Source: JAIOZK01 sp964468645 (GTDB lineage: Bacteria; Bacteroidota; Bacteroidia; Bacteroidales; JAIOZK01). Taken from it: a stretch of DNA of 64,000 nt. Of this stretch, positions 42,832-52,033 are shown piece after piece. The first letter of the stretch is position 1. Each line of letters starts with the position of its first letter. A program made the translations under genes and the position numbers. The DNA lies in contig CAYXUU010000001.1 of NCBI GenBank assembly GCA_964468645.1, positions 1 through 64,000 on the forward strand, read 5' to 3'. The notes under the pieces are model-generated. The model did not search any database. It was not told the DNA's origin and saw only the letters and a program-made list of their open reading frames with translations.

Positions 42832-44808
42832 TCACAACTTCACAACCTTCCTGAAATAACCCCTGTTATCAAACTGCAGATTAACCATGATGATCCCAGC
42901 GGAGCAGGAAGAAAGATCAATTGTATTTAGATGGTGGTCGAGCTTAGAATTGTGTATGATACGGCCACTGTCATCATATAATTTTAAAACACAATGCTTA
43001 ACAGCCATGTTTTTTATCACTATCGTAAGATTGTTCCTGACGGGATTTGGGTATATTTCAAAATCCCGGGTTTCATTGGAATCAATACCATAAATAATAC
43101 TATTCACTTTTTCCAGGTTCCAATTTTTGGGATCCACTTCAATAGACACTATCGGTTTAGTGATAGGGATAGAATAGTTATTTTCCTGTTCAGTTTGCCA
43201 GAGCTTCAGTGTTGTGTCAGTATCATCATCAAAAACAAGCCTGTACTCCATGAGCATTTTAAAAAAGCTTGTCGTGGTAGTTGAAGTTGACTGTACGGTG
43301 GTCATTGTGAATATGTCATCTAGCTGGTTCCAGTGAATATCATAAACCGGATATCCTTCGCCAAAGTACCATTGATTAAAAAAGTAATTAAAATCCATTC
43401 CGGAAAGCTCATTAAATGTTTCCAGGAAGTCTAGGCCAGTAGCCACACTGTCTGCATATTGCAACTGGAAATGTTGAAGTATATCCCAGAAAAGAGCATC
43501 ATTTTGAAGCTCAAACCTTAGCATATGAACAATACTGGCGCCTTTAAGATATGAAAGCCTGTTATCGAAAATACGGAAAACACTTGAGGGATCGTCAGGA
43601 TCGATTTCACCGGGGGGAATATATACACTACCACCGGGCTCCGATAATACTGAAGTATGAACCTGTTCAAGCCATATCTGGGGATAATCCCCACCGGCGA
43701 GAAACTCATGAGCAAGATAATCAGAATAAGTTGCAAATCCTTCATTGATCCAGACATCGCTCCAGGTTGCACAGGTAACATGATCCCCCCACCACATATG
43801 ACCAAGTTCATGGGCAACAATGCCATAGCCGAAATAACCGATGGTCGTCATGGTTTGATGCTCCATGCCGCCGGAAAGGTAGGCCATACAATGACCATAT
43901 TTTTCTTTGTAAAAAGGATAAAGGGTATAAAGATCAGAAAAGAGTTCTAAAAACTCTTTTGTATTATCGATACCGGCTTTATAATTCTGAAGACAATTTG
44001 GAGCATCGTAAACATAATTCTGAATAAGAATTGAATCATCCGGCAGCGCTGCCGGGTTTGCATAAATATTGTATTCCTGATAATCGGCAACAGAAAAAGA
44101 AATCAGGTAATATGCTATCGGATACCGCGATTTCCATTCATACCGTCGTTTTGTTTCACCAACCTCAACAATTGATGTTAACAGGCCCTGAGAACCTGCC
44201 TTGTAAGTTGTATCAATAGTAAGAAATACCCATACGGAATCAGCTTTATCTTCCAGAACCTGTTTTACCGGAAACCACTGTCGGGCATTGAAAGGCTGGG
44301 AAAGAGTCCAGGTAACATGCACACCCCAATTTTCGTCAATGGCTGAAGTAACACCTGTGAAAAAACCACCAGATGGTGGCTGTCCATGATAATAAACCTT
44401 GCAGGAAAAATTCTCTCCTGTTGTTGGGGGTGATAATACATCAATAAGCAAGTCATTATTCTGATGAGTAAATGTTGTAATTGTATTGTTGAAAAGAACA
44501 GAATCAACAATAATTTCATCAATAAGCTCAAGAACAAAAGTGTCGAGTTCAGTAACCACGGAAACAGCTTCTATGAATACCGAACCACTGAGATTCGTTG
44601 TTGTTGCATCAACATTAAGGTCGAGAAAATAAAATGTAACATCATAACTTTGAAGCAAATTATTCTGGACATAAGGTGCTGACCTATCAATTAAATGGTG
44701 AAATCCGGAAGCGTGGGTACAATAATGTCCGGCTTTCAAATGATCAAGTTGTTGAGCTGAAATACTCAGCGCAAAAAGAAACAGTAAAAAAAATATAATC
44801 TTTTTCAT
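42832..44808 (-). CDS. T9SS-exported M1 family metallopeptidase
   Basis: 658 residues from the ATG at 44808 (signal peptide MKKIIFFLLFLFALSISAQ). It has the M1 zinc motif 'HELGHMWWGDH' with the distal Glu in 'WINEGFATYSD', and the exopeptidase-like 'SGGMEHQTM' (GAMEN-equivalent). The C-terminus ends in a T9SS type A sorting domain ('EIYPNPVRNNLTIVI', 'SSCSAGIIMVNLQF'), which sends the enzyme through type IX secretion to the surface or medium. It should trim N-terminal residues from extracellular peptides. The full active site is present. Confidence 0.93.
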   Translation of the reverse strand: MKKIIFFLLFLFALSISAQQLDHLKAGHYCTHASGFHHLIDRSAPYVQNNLLQSYDVTFYFLDLNVDATTTNLSGSVFIEAVSVVTELDTFVLELIDEIIVDSVLFNNTITTFTHQNNDLLIDVLSPPTTGENFSCKVYYHGQPPSGGFFTGVTSAIDENWGVHVTWTLSQPFNARQWFPVKQVLEDKADSVWVFLTIDTTYKAGSQGLLTSIVEVGETKRRYEWKSRYPIAYYLISFSVADYQEYNIYANPAALPDDSILIQNYVYDAPNCLQNYKAGIDNTKEFLELFSDLYTLYPFYKEKYGHCMAYLSGGMEHQTMTTIGYFGYGIVAHELGHMWWGDHVTCATWSDVWINEGFATYSDYLAHEFLAGGDYPQIWLEQVHTSVLSEPGGSVYIPPGEIDPDDPSSVFRIFDNRLSYLKGASIVHMLRFELQNDALFWDILQHFQLQYADSVATGLDFLETFNELSGMDFNYFFNQWYFGEGYPVYDIHWNQLDDIFTMTTVQSTSTTTTSFFKMLMEYRLVFDDDTDTTLKLWQTEQENNYSIPITKPIVSIEVDPKNWNLEKVNSIIYGIDSNETRDFEIYPNPVRNNLTIVIKNMAVKHCVLKLYDDSGRIIHNSKLDHHLNTIDLSSCSAGIIMVNLQFDNRGYFRKVVKL

Positions 44809-44895
44809 GACTATGATTAGTTTTGTCAAAGCTAATAAAAATATTACGCTTAGCCTTTCGTTTTAAAGAAGTTAAATTAGGGATAAAGTAGATCT

Positions 44896-47800
44896 ATGGA
44901 CAATAATTACAAACAAATAAGATCAAAACTTGAGCGGTATTTACGAAAGTATTATACAAACAAAATAATAAAAGGAGTAATATATACCCTTAGCATTGTG
45001 ATTCTTATTGTCCTTTTGACCACATTTTCAGAGTATTATGTTTATTTTAGTTCGGGTATAAGGACTGGAATATTTTATGGCCTAATCACACTGTTTTTTG
45101 TTATTGTAGTGGTCTATATCGGAATTCCCCTGCTCAGGTTAATGAATTTTTTCCGGGATCTGTCCTATGAAGAGAGCAGCAAAATAATTGGCAGGCATTT
45201 TCCGGAAATCCGTGACAAGTTATTAAACACACTGCAGCTTATTAATACAAAGGAATATAGTGATGAGGAGCTGGCATTAGTTGAAGCCAGTATTGAGCAG
45301 AAAATTAAAAAGTTAAGACCTGTACCATTTCAAAATGCGGTTAGTTTCAGGGATAACAGAAAACATTTGAAATATCTGGTAAGCGCGGTTTTGATCCTGG
45401 TAATTATCATTATTCTAACACCTGAAGTATTAACAGAACCCTCGACACGAATATTGAATTACAACAAGCATTACAAAAGGGAACTTCCGTTTTCTGTGAA
45501 ATTGATGAACCGGGATTTAACAGCCATACAAAACGAAGACTTTGGTATTTATGTTACCATGTCGGGGGACGAGATACCGGATAAATTATTTGTAAATGTG
45601 AATGGTACAAACTATCTCTGCTCAGAAGATAATGAGGGTGTTTATGTATATGTTGTTCGTAACATTCAGAAGAATACAGATTTCAATATTATTGCTGGCG
45701 AATATCAATCCACTACTTATGTGATTACTGTTCATCCACGGCCCATAATTCTTGAGTATGAGATATTTCTTTATTATCCCACCCATACAAAGCAAGAAAA
45801 TAAGGTTGTTAAAAACAATGGCGATCTTATTATACCGGAAGGTACCAGGGTTTTATGGAAAGTTTATTCCAGGGATGTGGATTATATAAACTTTATACTC
45901 GGAGATGAAGCATTTTTACTTCCCAATGAGGGATCAAATGTTTATAAGTTGGAGAAGAAGATAATTCAAAATAAGCCATATAAAATTATAACAGGAAATC
46001 AATGGGTTAAGAAGAGTGACTCACTGAGTTTCAATATTAATGTTATACCCGATCAATACCCGGAAATTAACGTTAACAGAATTATAGATTCCAGTGAAAT
46101 GGAAAGAGGATTTTTCACAGGAGCGGCAAATGACGACTATGGATTAAGCGTATTGAATTTTAATTATGCAATTTTAAGTGAGGGGCAGATAGAAAAGGAA
46201 ATATTAACAGAAGAAATTTTAATAGAAGCAGGAAAATCAGACATGCAATTTTTTTATCAGGTAAATCCTGAATCATTTAATCTGAAAGAAGGAGAATATA
46301 TAGAAGCATATTTTGAGATATTTGATAATGATGGTATTAATGGACATAAATCGTCGAAATCGGAATTGTTTGTACTTAAAGGAATATCAAAAGAAGAAAT
46401 TCTTAATGAATTGGAGGAAGAGGAAAGCCAGATAACAGGAAACATACAGGATAATATAAATGCAATTAAGGAAATTAATGATGAAATAGAAGACCTTATT
46501 GAAAAGCTGATGAACAAGGATGAAATTGACTGGCGTGACCGGGAAATGATCAACGAGTTACTTGAAAAGCAGAAGAAAGTCTATGATGAGGTAAAAAAGG
46601 TGAATGATAAGAACAAAAAAAGAAACTTCAAGGAAAATAAAAACCGGGAACAGGAAGAAAGAATACTTGAAAAGCAGCGGGAGTTAGAAAAATTATTCAA
46701 TGAAGCACTTGATGAAGAAACCAGAAAGATGATAGAGGAACTACAAAAGCTTCTTGAAGAATTTAACAAAGACAGGGTAAATGATATGCTTGAACAAATT
46801 CAAATGAATAATGAAGAGCTTGAAAGAAGCCTCGACAGAAACCTGGAATTGTTCAAGCAGCTTGAATTTGAAAAGAAATTAACAGAGGCTATTGAAAAAC
46901 TCGAAGAACTTGAAAAGAAACAGGAAGAACTGATGAATAAATCTGAGGAAAAAGAAGATGATAAGGAATCACTGGCGAAAGAGCAGGAAAATATTGGGGA
47001 TGAGTTTGAAAAGATTGAAGAAGACCTGGATGATCTAAAAGGAAAAAATGAAGAATTGGAAGAGAAACACGACATTCCGGAGCTGGATGAATCAAGGAAA
47101 GAAGTGGGGGAGGAGATGACCGAAAGCAAAAATGATCTTAACCGTGGGAAGATCCGTAAATCAATGGAGCATCAGCAAAAGGCTAAAGATGGATTGAAAA
47201 ACATGAAAGAGCAACTGTTTCAGTTTATGAAAAATATGCAAAGTCAGCAATTAGGTGAAGACATTGCAAAACTCAGGGAAATACTTGAAAATATTATTAA
47301 GATTTCATTCGACCAGGAAGAAATTATGGGGGAAATAACCATTGTTGATACAAAAGATCCCAATTATGTTGAATTGATCATTGAGCAAAACAACCTGAAG
47401 GAAGAAATTGAACATGTTAAAGACTCCATATACGCATTGTCAAAACGACAGATAACTATTGAACCTGTAGTAAATAAAGAAATTAAAGAGATAGACCGTA
47501 ACCTCAAGAGAGCGATAGACGAAATAAATGACAGGAAAATTGAGAAAGCTGCCAGCAGGCAACAATTTGTTATTACAGCACTGAACAATCTTGGATTATT
47601 ACTGGCTGAAGCACTGAAGACAATGGAAAACAACATGGCAATGCAAAATGCTATGTCGGGTAAAAGTAATTGCTCAAATCCCGGAGGAGGAAAAAGCAAA
47701 TCAAAATCATTAAGTCAATTGCAACAACAATTGAACAAGCAGATTGAACAAATGAAAAATAATAAGGGCAAAAAAAAGGACGGAAAGGGAAAGGATGGCA

Positions 47801-48237
47801 AAGCCATAAGTGAGCAGCTTGCCCGTATGGCTGCTGAGCAGGAGATGATAAGAAACCAGCTGCAGCGATATATAGAAGAGCTGGCAGGGGAAGGCATCAA
47901 TGAAAATGGATTACAGGATGCACTGAAACAAATGGAAGAAACAGAAAAGGAGATCATAAAGAGTATGATTAATAATGAGACCCTGGAGCGACAGAAAGAA
48001 ATACTTACCAGGCTATTGAAATCTGAAAAGGCAGAAATAGAAAGGGAAAAGAAAAAAGAGCGTGAATCGAAGGAGGCAATTATTTATGAAAAGAGTAACC
48101 CAAATGAAAAATTTGAGTATAAAGAATACGAATTAAAGGAAACGGAACTATTAAAAAGGATTAATCCAAAATTAAAGGAATACTACAGGCAAAAGGTAAG
48201 TGAGTATTTCAAAAAATTTTATTTTGAAAATGAATAA
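44896..48237 (+). CDS. DUF4175-family membrane coiled-coil protein
   Basis: 1113 residues. Three hydrophobic segments: ~25-45, ~53-75 and ~155-175. A ~270-residue beta-rich region (residues ~190-490) is followed by a very long charged coiled coil (~510-960, E/K-rich heptads) and a Gln/Lys-rich C-terminal third with 'NKQIEQMKNNKGKKKDGKG'. This architecture is that of the DUF4175 family of Bacteroidota. Function unknown; a large envelope-spanning scaffold is plausible. It is followed, with an 8-bp overlap, by the RsbW-like gene, starting a run with ybeY and mnmG. Confidence 0.88.
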   Translation: MDNNYKQIRSKLERYLRKYYTNKIIKGVIYTLSIVILIVLLTTFSEYYVYFSSGIRTGIFYGLITLFFVIVVVYIGIPLLRLMNFFRDLSYEESSKIIGRHFPEIRDKLLNTLQLINTKEYSDEELALVEASIEQKIKKLRPVPFQNAVSFRDNRKHLKYLVSAVLILVIIIILTPEVLTEPSTRILNYNKHYKRELPFSVKLMNRDLTAIQNEDFGIYVTMSGDEIPDKLFVNVNGTNYLCSEDNEGVYVYVVRNIQKNTDFNIIAGEYQSTTYVITVHPRPIILEYEIFLYYPTHTKQENKVVKNNGDLIIPEGTRVLWKVYSRDVDYINFILGDEAFLLPNEGSNVYKLEKKIIQNKPYKIITGNQWVKKSDSLSFNINVIPDQYPEINVNRIIDSSEMERGFFTGAANDDYGLSVLNFNYAILSEGQIEKEILTEEILIEAGKSDMQFFYQVNPESFNLKEGEYIEAYFEIFDNDGINGHKSSKSELFVLKGISKEEILNELEEEESQITGNIQDNINAIKEINDEIEDLIEKLMNKDEIDWRDREMINELLEKQKKVYDEVKKVNDKNKKRNFKENKNREQEERILEKQRELEKLFNEALDEETRKMIEELQKLLEEFNKDRVNDMLEQIQMNNEELERSLDRNLELFKQLEFEKKLTEAIEKLEELEKKQEELMNKSEEKEDDKESLAKEQENIGDEFEKIEEDLDDLKGKNEELEEKHDIPELDESRKEVGEEMTESKNDLNRGKIRKSMEHQQKAKDGLKNMKEQLFQFMKNMQSQQLGEDIAKLREILENIIKISFDQEEIMGEITIVDTKDPNYVELIIEQNNLKEEIEHVKDSIYALSKRQITIEPVVNKEIKEIDRNLKRAIDEINDRKIEKAASRQQFVITALNNLGLLLAEALKTMENNMAMQNAMSGKSNCSNPGGGKSKSKSLSQLQQQLNKQIEQMKNNKGKKKDGKGKDGKAISEQLARMAAEQEMIRNQLQRYIEELAGEGINENGLQDALKQMEETEKEIIKSMINNETLERQKEILTRLLKSEKAEIEREKKKERESKEAIIYEKSNPNEKFEYKEYELKETELLKRINPKLKEYYRQKVSEYFKKFYFENE

Positions 48238-48700
48238 AAAGATTATTGAATATGCTTTAGAGGCTGGAGATACCACTAAAATAGAATTTCTTATTGAAGA
48301 GATTTGTAATGAATTAAATTTAAATGACAGTTATTTTGGAAACCTGATCGTTGCTGTACTCACAGCCACAAATTGTTTCGAACATTGTGAGCAGACAAAT
48401 AGAATAGGAAAGATAAAAATTGAAGTTAGCAAAAAGGGCAGAGGGCTTATTTTCAACTTTATTGCGGACAAGGAAATAAAGAGATTATGTTGTTTTGAAG
48501 ATGAAATAGAAGAAAGTAAGATCAAAAGTGACAATGACAAAAATGCATTTGTAATAAGAAAACTGAGTGATAAAATAGAAAAAACGGATAAGAATATAAA
48601 ACTGATTTTCGAAATAAGCAATGCGATTGATAATTCCGTTGACAATCGCAAGACTGAGCTTGATAAATACCACACAAATAACCGCCAGAAAGTAAAATAG
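48230..48700 (+). CDS. RsbW-like ATP-binding (HATPase) protein
   Basis: 156 residues from the ATG at 48230, which overlaps the DUF4175 stop by 8 bp; a frame extending 10 codons upstream is unlikely. 'NLIVAVLTATNCFEHCEQTNR' and 'GLIFNFIADKEI' match the N box and the following sheet of anti-sigma/anti-anti-sigma-type HATPase domains. The classic G box is weak, with 'NAFVIRKLSDKIEKTDKN' in its place. Likely a regulator of signalling rather than an active kinase (inference). Confidence 0.72.
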   Translation: MNKKIIEYALEAGDTTKIEFLIEEICNELNLNDSYFGNLIVAVLTATNCFEHCEQTNRIGKIKIEVSKKGRGLIFNFIADKEIKRLCCFEDEIEESKIKSDNDKNAFVIRKLSDKIEKTDKNIKLIFEISNAIDNSVDNRKTELDKYHTNNRQKVK

Positions 48701-48720
48701 TATAAATCAATTTTCCTGAA

Positions 48721-49140
48721 ATGGATCCGAAAATTTATTTTTTCTCGGAGGGATGCGAATATGTTCTGAAAAATAAGGAGAATGTAGAAAAGTGCATTAT
48801 AGGTATCCTGGAGGAGGAAAATTCCGTGTTTAAAGAAATTGTCATTGTTTTGGTAAGTGATGAGTATTTATTGGCAATAAACAAGCAATTTTTGGAAAGT
48901 AGTTACTATACTGATGTCATTACTTTTAAATATGATGATGAAAAGAAAGGGGAGGTGTATATTAGTATTGAAAGGGTGATTGAAAACGCCACAAAATATA
49001 ATCAAAGCACTGAAAATGAGCTAAATAGAATTGTTGTGCACGGGACATTACACCTGGCCGGGTATAATGATGTGACTGACAGTGAAAAAGAGACCATGAA
49101 GAACAATGAAGACTATTATCTTGAGAAGTACTTAAGTTAA
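48721..49140 (+). CDS. ybeY: rRNA maturation RNase YbeY
   Basis: 139 residues. The metal-binding signature 'VVHGTLHLAGYNDVTDSEKE' is present; the third ligand is Asp where gamma-proteobacteria have His, which is usual in Bacteroidota. 'SSYYTDVITFKYDDEKKGEVYIS' (cited as YTDVITFKYDDEKKGEVYIS) is the conserved strand region before it. YbeY processes 16S rRNA ends and takes part in ribosome quality control. It ends right at the first parS site. Confidence 0.95.
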   Translation: MDPKIYFFSEGCEYVLKNKENVEKCIIGILEEENSVFKEIVIVLVSDEYLLAINKQFLESSYYTDVITFKYDDEKKGEVYISIERVIENATKYNQSTENELNRIVVHGTLHLAGYNDVTDSEKETMKNNEDYYLEKYLS

Positions 49141-49163
49141 TTATGTTTCACGTGAAACATAAT
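49140..49163. promoter_or_regulatory. parS centromere site 1
   Basis: ATTATGTTTCACGTGAAACATAAT, of which TGTTTCACGTGAAACA (49144-49159) is identical to the universal bacterial parS consensus. The palindrome is perfect over 24 bp. It lies between ybeY and mnmG; the first ATG inside the site is not the mnmG start. Confidence 0.92.
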
Positions 49164-49178
49164 ATATGGACAGGATCT

Positions 49179-51050
49179 ATGTTTAAGAAATATGACATAA
49201 TAGTAGTAGGAGCCGGACATGCTGGATGTGAGGCAGCAGCAGCAGCAGCCAATTTAGGATCATCCGTTTTACTGATCACCATGAACATGATGAACATGGC
49301 CCAGATGTCATGCAATCCTGCTATGGGAGGAATAGCAAAAGGACAGATTGTTAGAGAGATTGATGCATTGGGTGGTTATTCCGGGATAGTTACCGATAAT
49401 AGCATGATACAATTCAGGATGTTGAACCGCTCAAAAGGCCCGGCTATGTGGAGCCCAAGAGCGCAAAGTGACCGGATGTTGTTTTCTGTTAAATACAGGG
49501 AAATGCTTGAAAGAACAAAAAATCTTGATTTCTGGCAGGATATGGTCGTAGGACTGAAAATTGACAAAAACATTATAAAAGGCGTAAAAACCTCAATGGG
49601 CCATCTGATAGAAGCAAATGCTGTAATACTAACAAATGGGACTTTTTTAAATGGAATCATTCATATAGGGGAAAAAAAATTCGGAGGAGGACGAATTGGA
49701 GAAAAAGCTTCGGAAGGATTGACCGGGGAATTAGTTAATATCGGATTTGAAAGTGACAGGATGAAAACTGGTACACCTGTCAGGGTCGATGGAAGAACAA
49801 TAGATTTTAGTAAACTGGAAGAGCAAAAAGGAGATCAACAACCCGGGAAATTTTCATTTACTGAAACTGAGTCGCTAAAAAAGCAACGAAGCTGTTATCT
49901 GGCTTTTACAAATAAAGAAGTACATAAAATATTGAAAAACGGATTTGAGCAATCTCCTATGTTCACCGGAAGGATTGAAGGAATAGGACCAAGATATTGT
50001 CCATCAATTGAAGATAAAGTTGAGCGATTTGCAGGAAAAGATTCACACCAACTTTTTGTAGAGCCTGAGGGATGGAATACTGAAGAATATTATATTAATG
50101 GTTTTTCTTCATCCCTGCCTGATCATATTCAATACAGAGCACTAAGACTTATTCCTGGTTTTGAAGACGCAAAAATATTTAGGCCGGGATATGCAATTGA
50201 GTATGATTATTTTCCCCCGGTTCAGTTAAAATTTACACTGGAAACGAAATTGATAAACGGACTGTATTTTGCTGGACAAATAAATGGCACCACCGGATAT
50301 GAAGAGGCTGCAGCACAGGGGATCATAGCAGGCATCAATGCACATCAAAGAATAAATGAACTGGAAGATTTTCTGCTAAAGAGATCGGAAGCATATATTG
50401 GTGTATTGATAGATGATCTTATTACTAAAGGTGTGGATGAGCCTTACCGGATGTTTACTTCAAGAGCAGAATACAGAATACTTTTAAGACAGGGCAATGC
50501 CGATTCAAGGCTAACACCTAAATCATATGAAATTGGATTGGCTTCTGATGAAAGAATGAACAAGCTGAGAAAAAAAGAAGAAACAATAGAACAACTATTA
50601 AAATTTTTAAAAAGGCAAAGCGCTAATGTGGAAGAGCTAAATAAAGTACTAAATGATAAAGGAAGCAAAGCCCTGCAACAAAAAGTAAAGTTATCAACCG
50701 TATTATTAAGACCCGAGATTGGTATATTGGAACTGCAATCAGGATCCGAATCATTTCGTGAATTTTTAAAAAAGAATAATGTAACAGACAGACAGGTTAT
50801 TGAAGAAGCTGAGATACTGGTAAAGTATAAAGGTTACATTGAAAAGGAAAGAGATCTTGCAGATAAGATGCAAAGATTGGAAAATATGGAACTTAAACAT
50901 GATTTTGATTATCATAAACTGGGTTCACTTTCCTGGGAAGCAAGGGAAAAACTATCGAAGATAAAACCCAGAACACTGGGACAAGCTGCCAGGATTAGCG
51001 GAGTATCACCTGCCGACATATCAGTATTAATGGTTTACCTTGGTAGGTAG
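49179..51050 (+). CDS. mnmG: tRNA uridine-5-carboxymethylaminomethyl enzyme MnmG (GidA)
   Basis: About 623 residues, starting at the ATG at 49179 preceded by AGGA; upstream codons are inside the parS palindrome. FAD motif 'VVGAGHAGCEAAAAAANLG', 'CNPAMGGIAKGQIVREIDALGG' (in part: CNPAMGGIAKGQIVREID), 'TGTFLNGIIHIGEKKFGGGR' and the C-terminal 'SWEAREKLSKIKPRTLGQAARI' are all hallmarks. With MnmE it forms 5-carboxymethylaminomethyl-uridine at tRNA position 34. gidA commonly sits near oriC and parS, as here. Confidence 0.97.
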   Translation: MFKKYDIIVVGAGHAGCEAAAAAANLGSSVLLITMNMMNMAQMSCNPAMGGIAKGQIVREIDALGGYSGIVTDNSMIQFRMLNRSKGPAMWSPRAQSDRMLFSVKYREMLERTKNLDFWQDMVVGLKIDKNIIKGVKTSMGHLIEANAVILTNGTFLNGIIHIGEKKFGGGRIGEKASEGLTGELVNIGFESDRMKTGTPVRVDGRTIDFSKLEEQKGDQQPGKFSFTETESLKKQRSCYLAFTNKEVHKILKNGFEQSPMFTGRIEGIGPRYCPSIEDKVERFAGKDSHQLFVEPEGWNTEEYYINGFSSSLPDHIQYRALRLIPGFEDAKIFRPGYAIEYDYFPPVQLKFTLETKLINGLYFAGQINGTTGYEEAAAQGIIAGINAHQRINELEDFLLKRSEAYIGVLIDDLITKGVDEPYRMFTSRAEYRILLRQGNADSRLTPKSYEIGLASDERMNKLRKKEETIEQLLKFLKRQSANVEELNKVLNDKGSKALQQKVKLSTVLLRPEIGILELQSGSESFREFLKKNNVTDRQVIEEAEILVKYKGYIEKERDLADKMQRLENMELKHDFDYHKLGSLSWEAREKLSKIKPRTLGQAARISGVSPADISVLMVYLGR

Positions 51051-51053
51051 TAT

Positions 51054-51069
51054 TGTTCCACGTGAAACA
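51054..51069. promoter_or_regulatory. parS centromere site 2
   Basis: TGTTCCACGTGAAACA, one base from the symmetrical consensus and identical to a common natural variant. It fits in the 27 bp between the mnmG stop (51050) and the methyltransferase start (51078). About 1.9 kb from site 1. Confidence 0.9.
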
Positions 51070-51077
51070 AAATAAAT

Positions 51078-51968
51078 ATGATTGAGCTTAATAATTGCCC
51101 CCTTTGTAATCATGACAAAAAACAGACTTTTCTGCACACCAGGGACTTTTTTTTAACAGGCGAATTGTTTGATCTGGACGTTTGTGCGCATTGTGGTTTC
51201 ATTTTCACAAATCCGCAACCGGATAATGACCAATTATACAAATACTATAAATCGAAAGAATATCTTTCTCATACGGCCAGCAATAAGTCTTTAATTGGAT
51301 TATTATACCGTTTAATAAGAAACAGGGCATTAAGGGGAAAGTATAAACTTCTGAAGACTTACAAAAAAGAACCCTCTGATCTGCTGGATTACGGTTGCGG
51401 TACAGGAGATTTTTTGAAATTTTGCAAAGATAATGGCTGGAAAGTTTCCGGTATTGAACCAGACACGGATGCAAGGACCATGGCAATAAACAGAAACGGA
51501 CCGGAAACCTTCGATTCTCTTGAAACTTTATTAGAACATAGCAAAAACCGGTTTGATGTAATCACCATGTGGCATGTTCTGGAGCATATTCCTGATTTTA
51601 AGAAAGTACTATCATCGCTGGTTAACCTGTTGGCCGAAGATGGTATCATAATTATTGCGGTTCCAAACTGTAAATCTAAAGATGCACTTCATTATAAAGA
51701 ATTTTGGGCGGCATACGATACACCCAGACACCTGTATCATTTCACAAGAGAAACCATGGGGAGATTATTGGAGCGCATAAACCTGGTCTCCGATAAGATA
51801 TTCCCAATGAGATATGATGCTTACTATGTTAGTTTGTTGAGTGAGAAATACAAAAAGAATTCGTTTAAATATTTCAATGCCATATATAACGGATTACGAT
51901 CAAATTTATCAGCTAAAAAAGACCTTGAATATTCCAGCTTGATTTTTGTTGCAAGAAAATCAAAATAG
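51078..51968 (+). CDS. Class I SAM methyltransferase with zinc ribbon
   Basis: 296 residues. N-terminal four-Cys zinc ribbon 'CPLCNHDKKQTF...CAHCGFIFTNPQP', then the SAM-binding 'LLDYGCGTGDFLKFCKDNGW' and 'FDVITMWHVLEHIPDFKKVL' (motif I and IV of Methyltransf_23). C-terminal 'RHLYHFTRETMGRLLER' is conserved in the family. The target (often a small molecule, cell-wall sugar or quinone-type precursor) cannot be told. It lies just after the second parS site and before the large sensor kinase. Confidence 0.88.
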   Translation: MIELNNCPLCNHDKKQTFLHTRDFFLTGELFDLDVCAHCGFIFTNPQPDNDQLYKYYKSKEYLSHTASNKSLIGLLYRLIRNRALRGKYKLLKTYKKEPSDLLDYGCGTGDFLKFCKDNGWKVSGIEPDTDARTMAINRNGPETFDSLETLLEHSKNRFDVITMWHVLEHIPDFKKVLSSLVNLLAEDGIIIIAVPNCKSKDALHYKEFWAAYDTPRHLYHFTRETMGRLLERINLVSDKIFPMRYDAYYVSLLSEKYKKNSFKYFNAIYNGLRSNLSAKKDLEYSSLIFVARKSK

Positions 51969-52033
51969 CTTATCTTTATCATGATTGAGAATATCTGTCT
52001 CCGGCACGATTAATGTATTGTGTTTTTCTAATT

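Noticed and set aside
46257..48675. Ser-rich minus-strand frames within the DUF4175 and RsbW-like genes
   Set aside because: Antisense of Glu/Lys-rich coding DNA gives Ser/Phe-rich artefacts.
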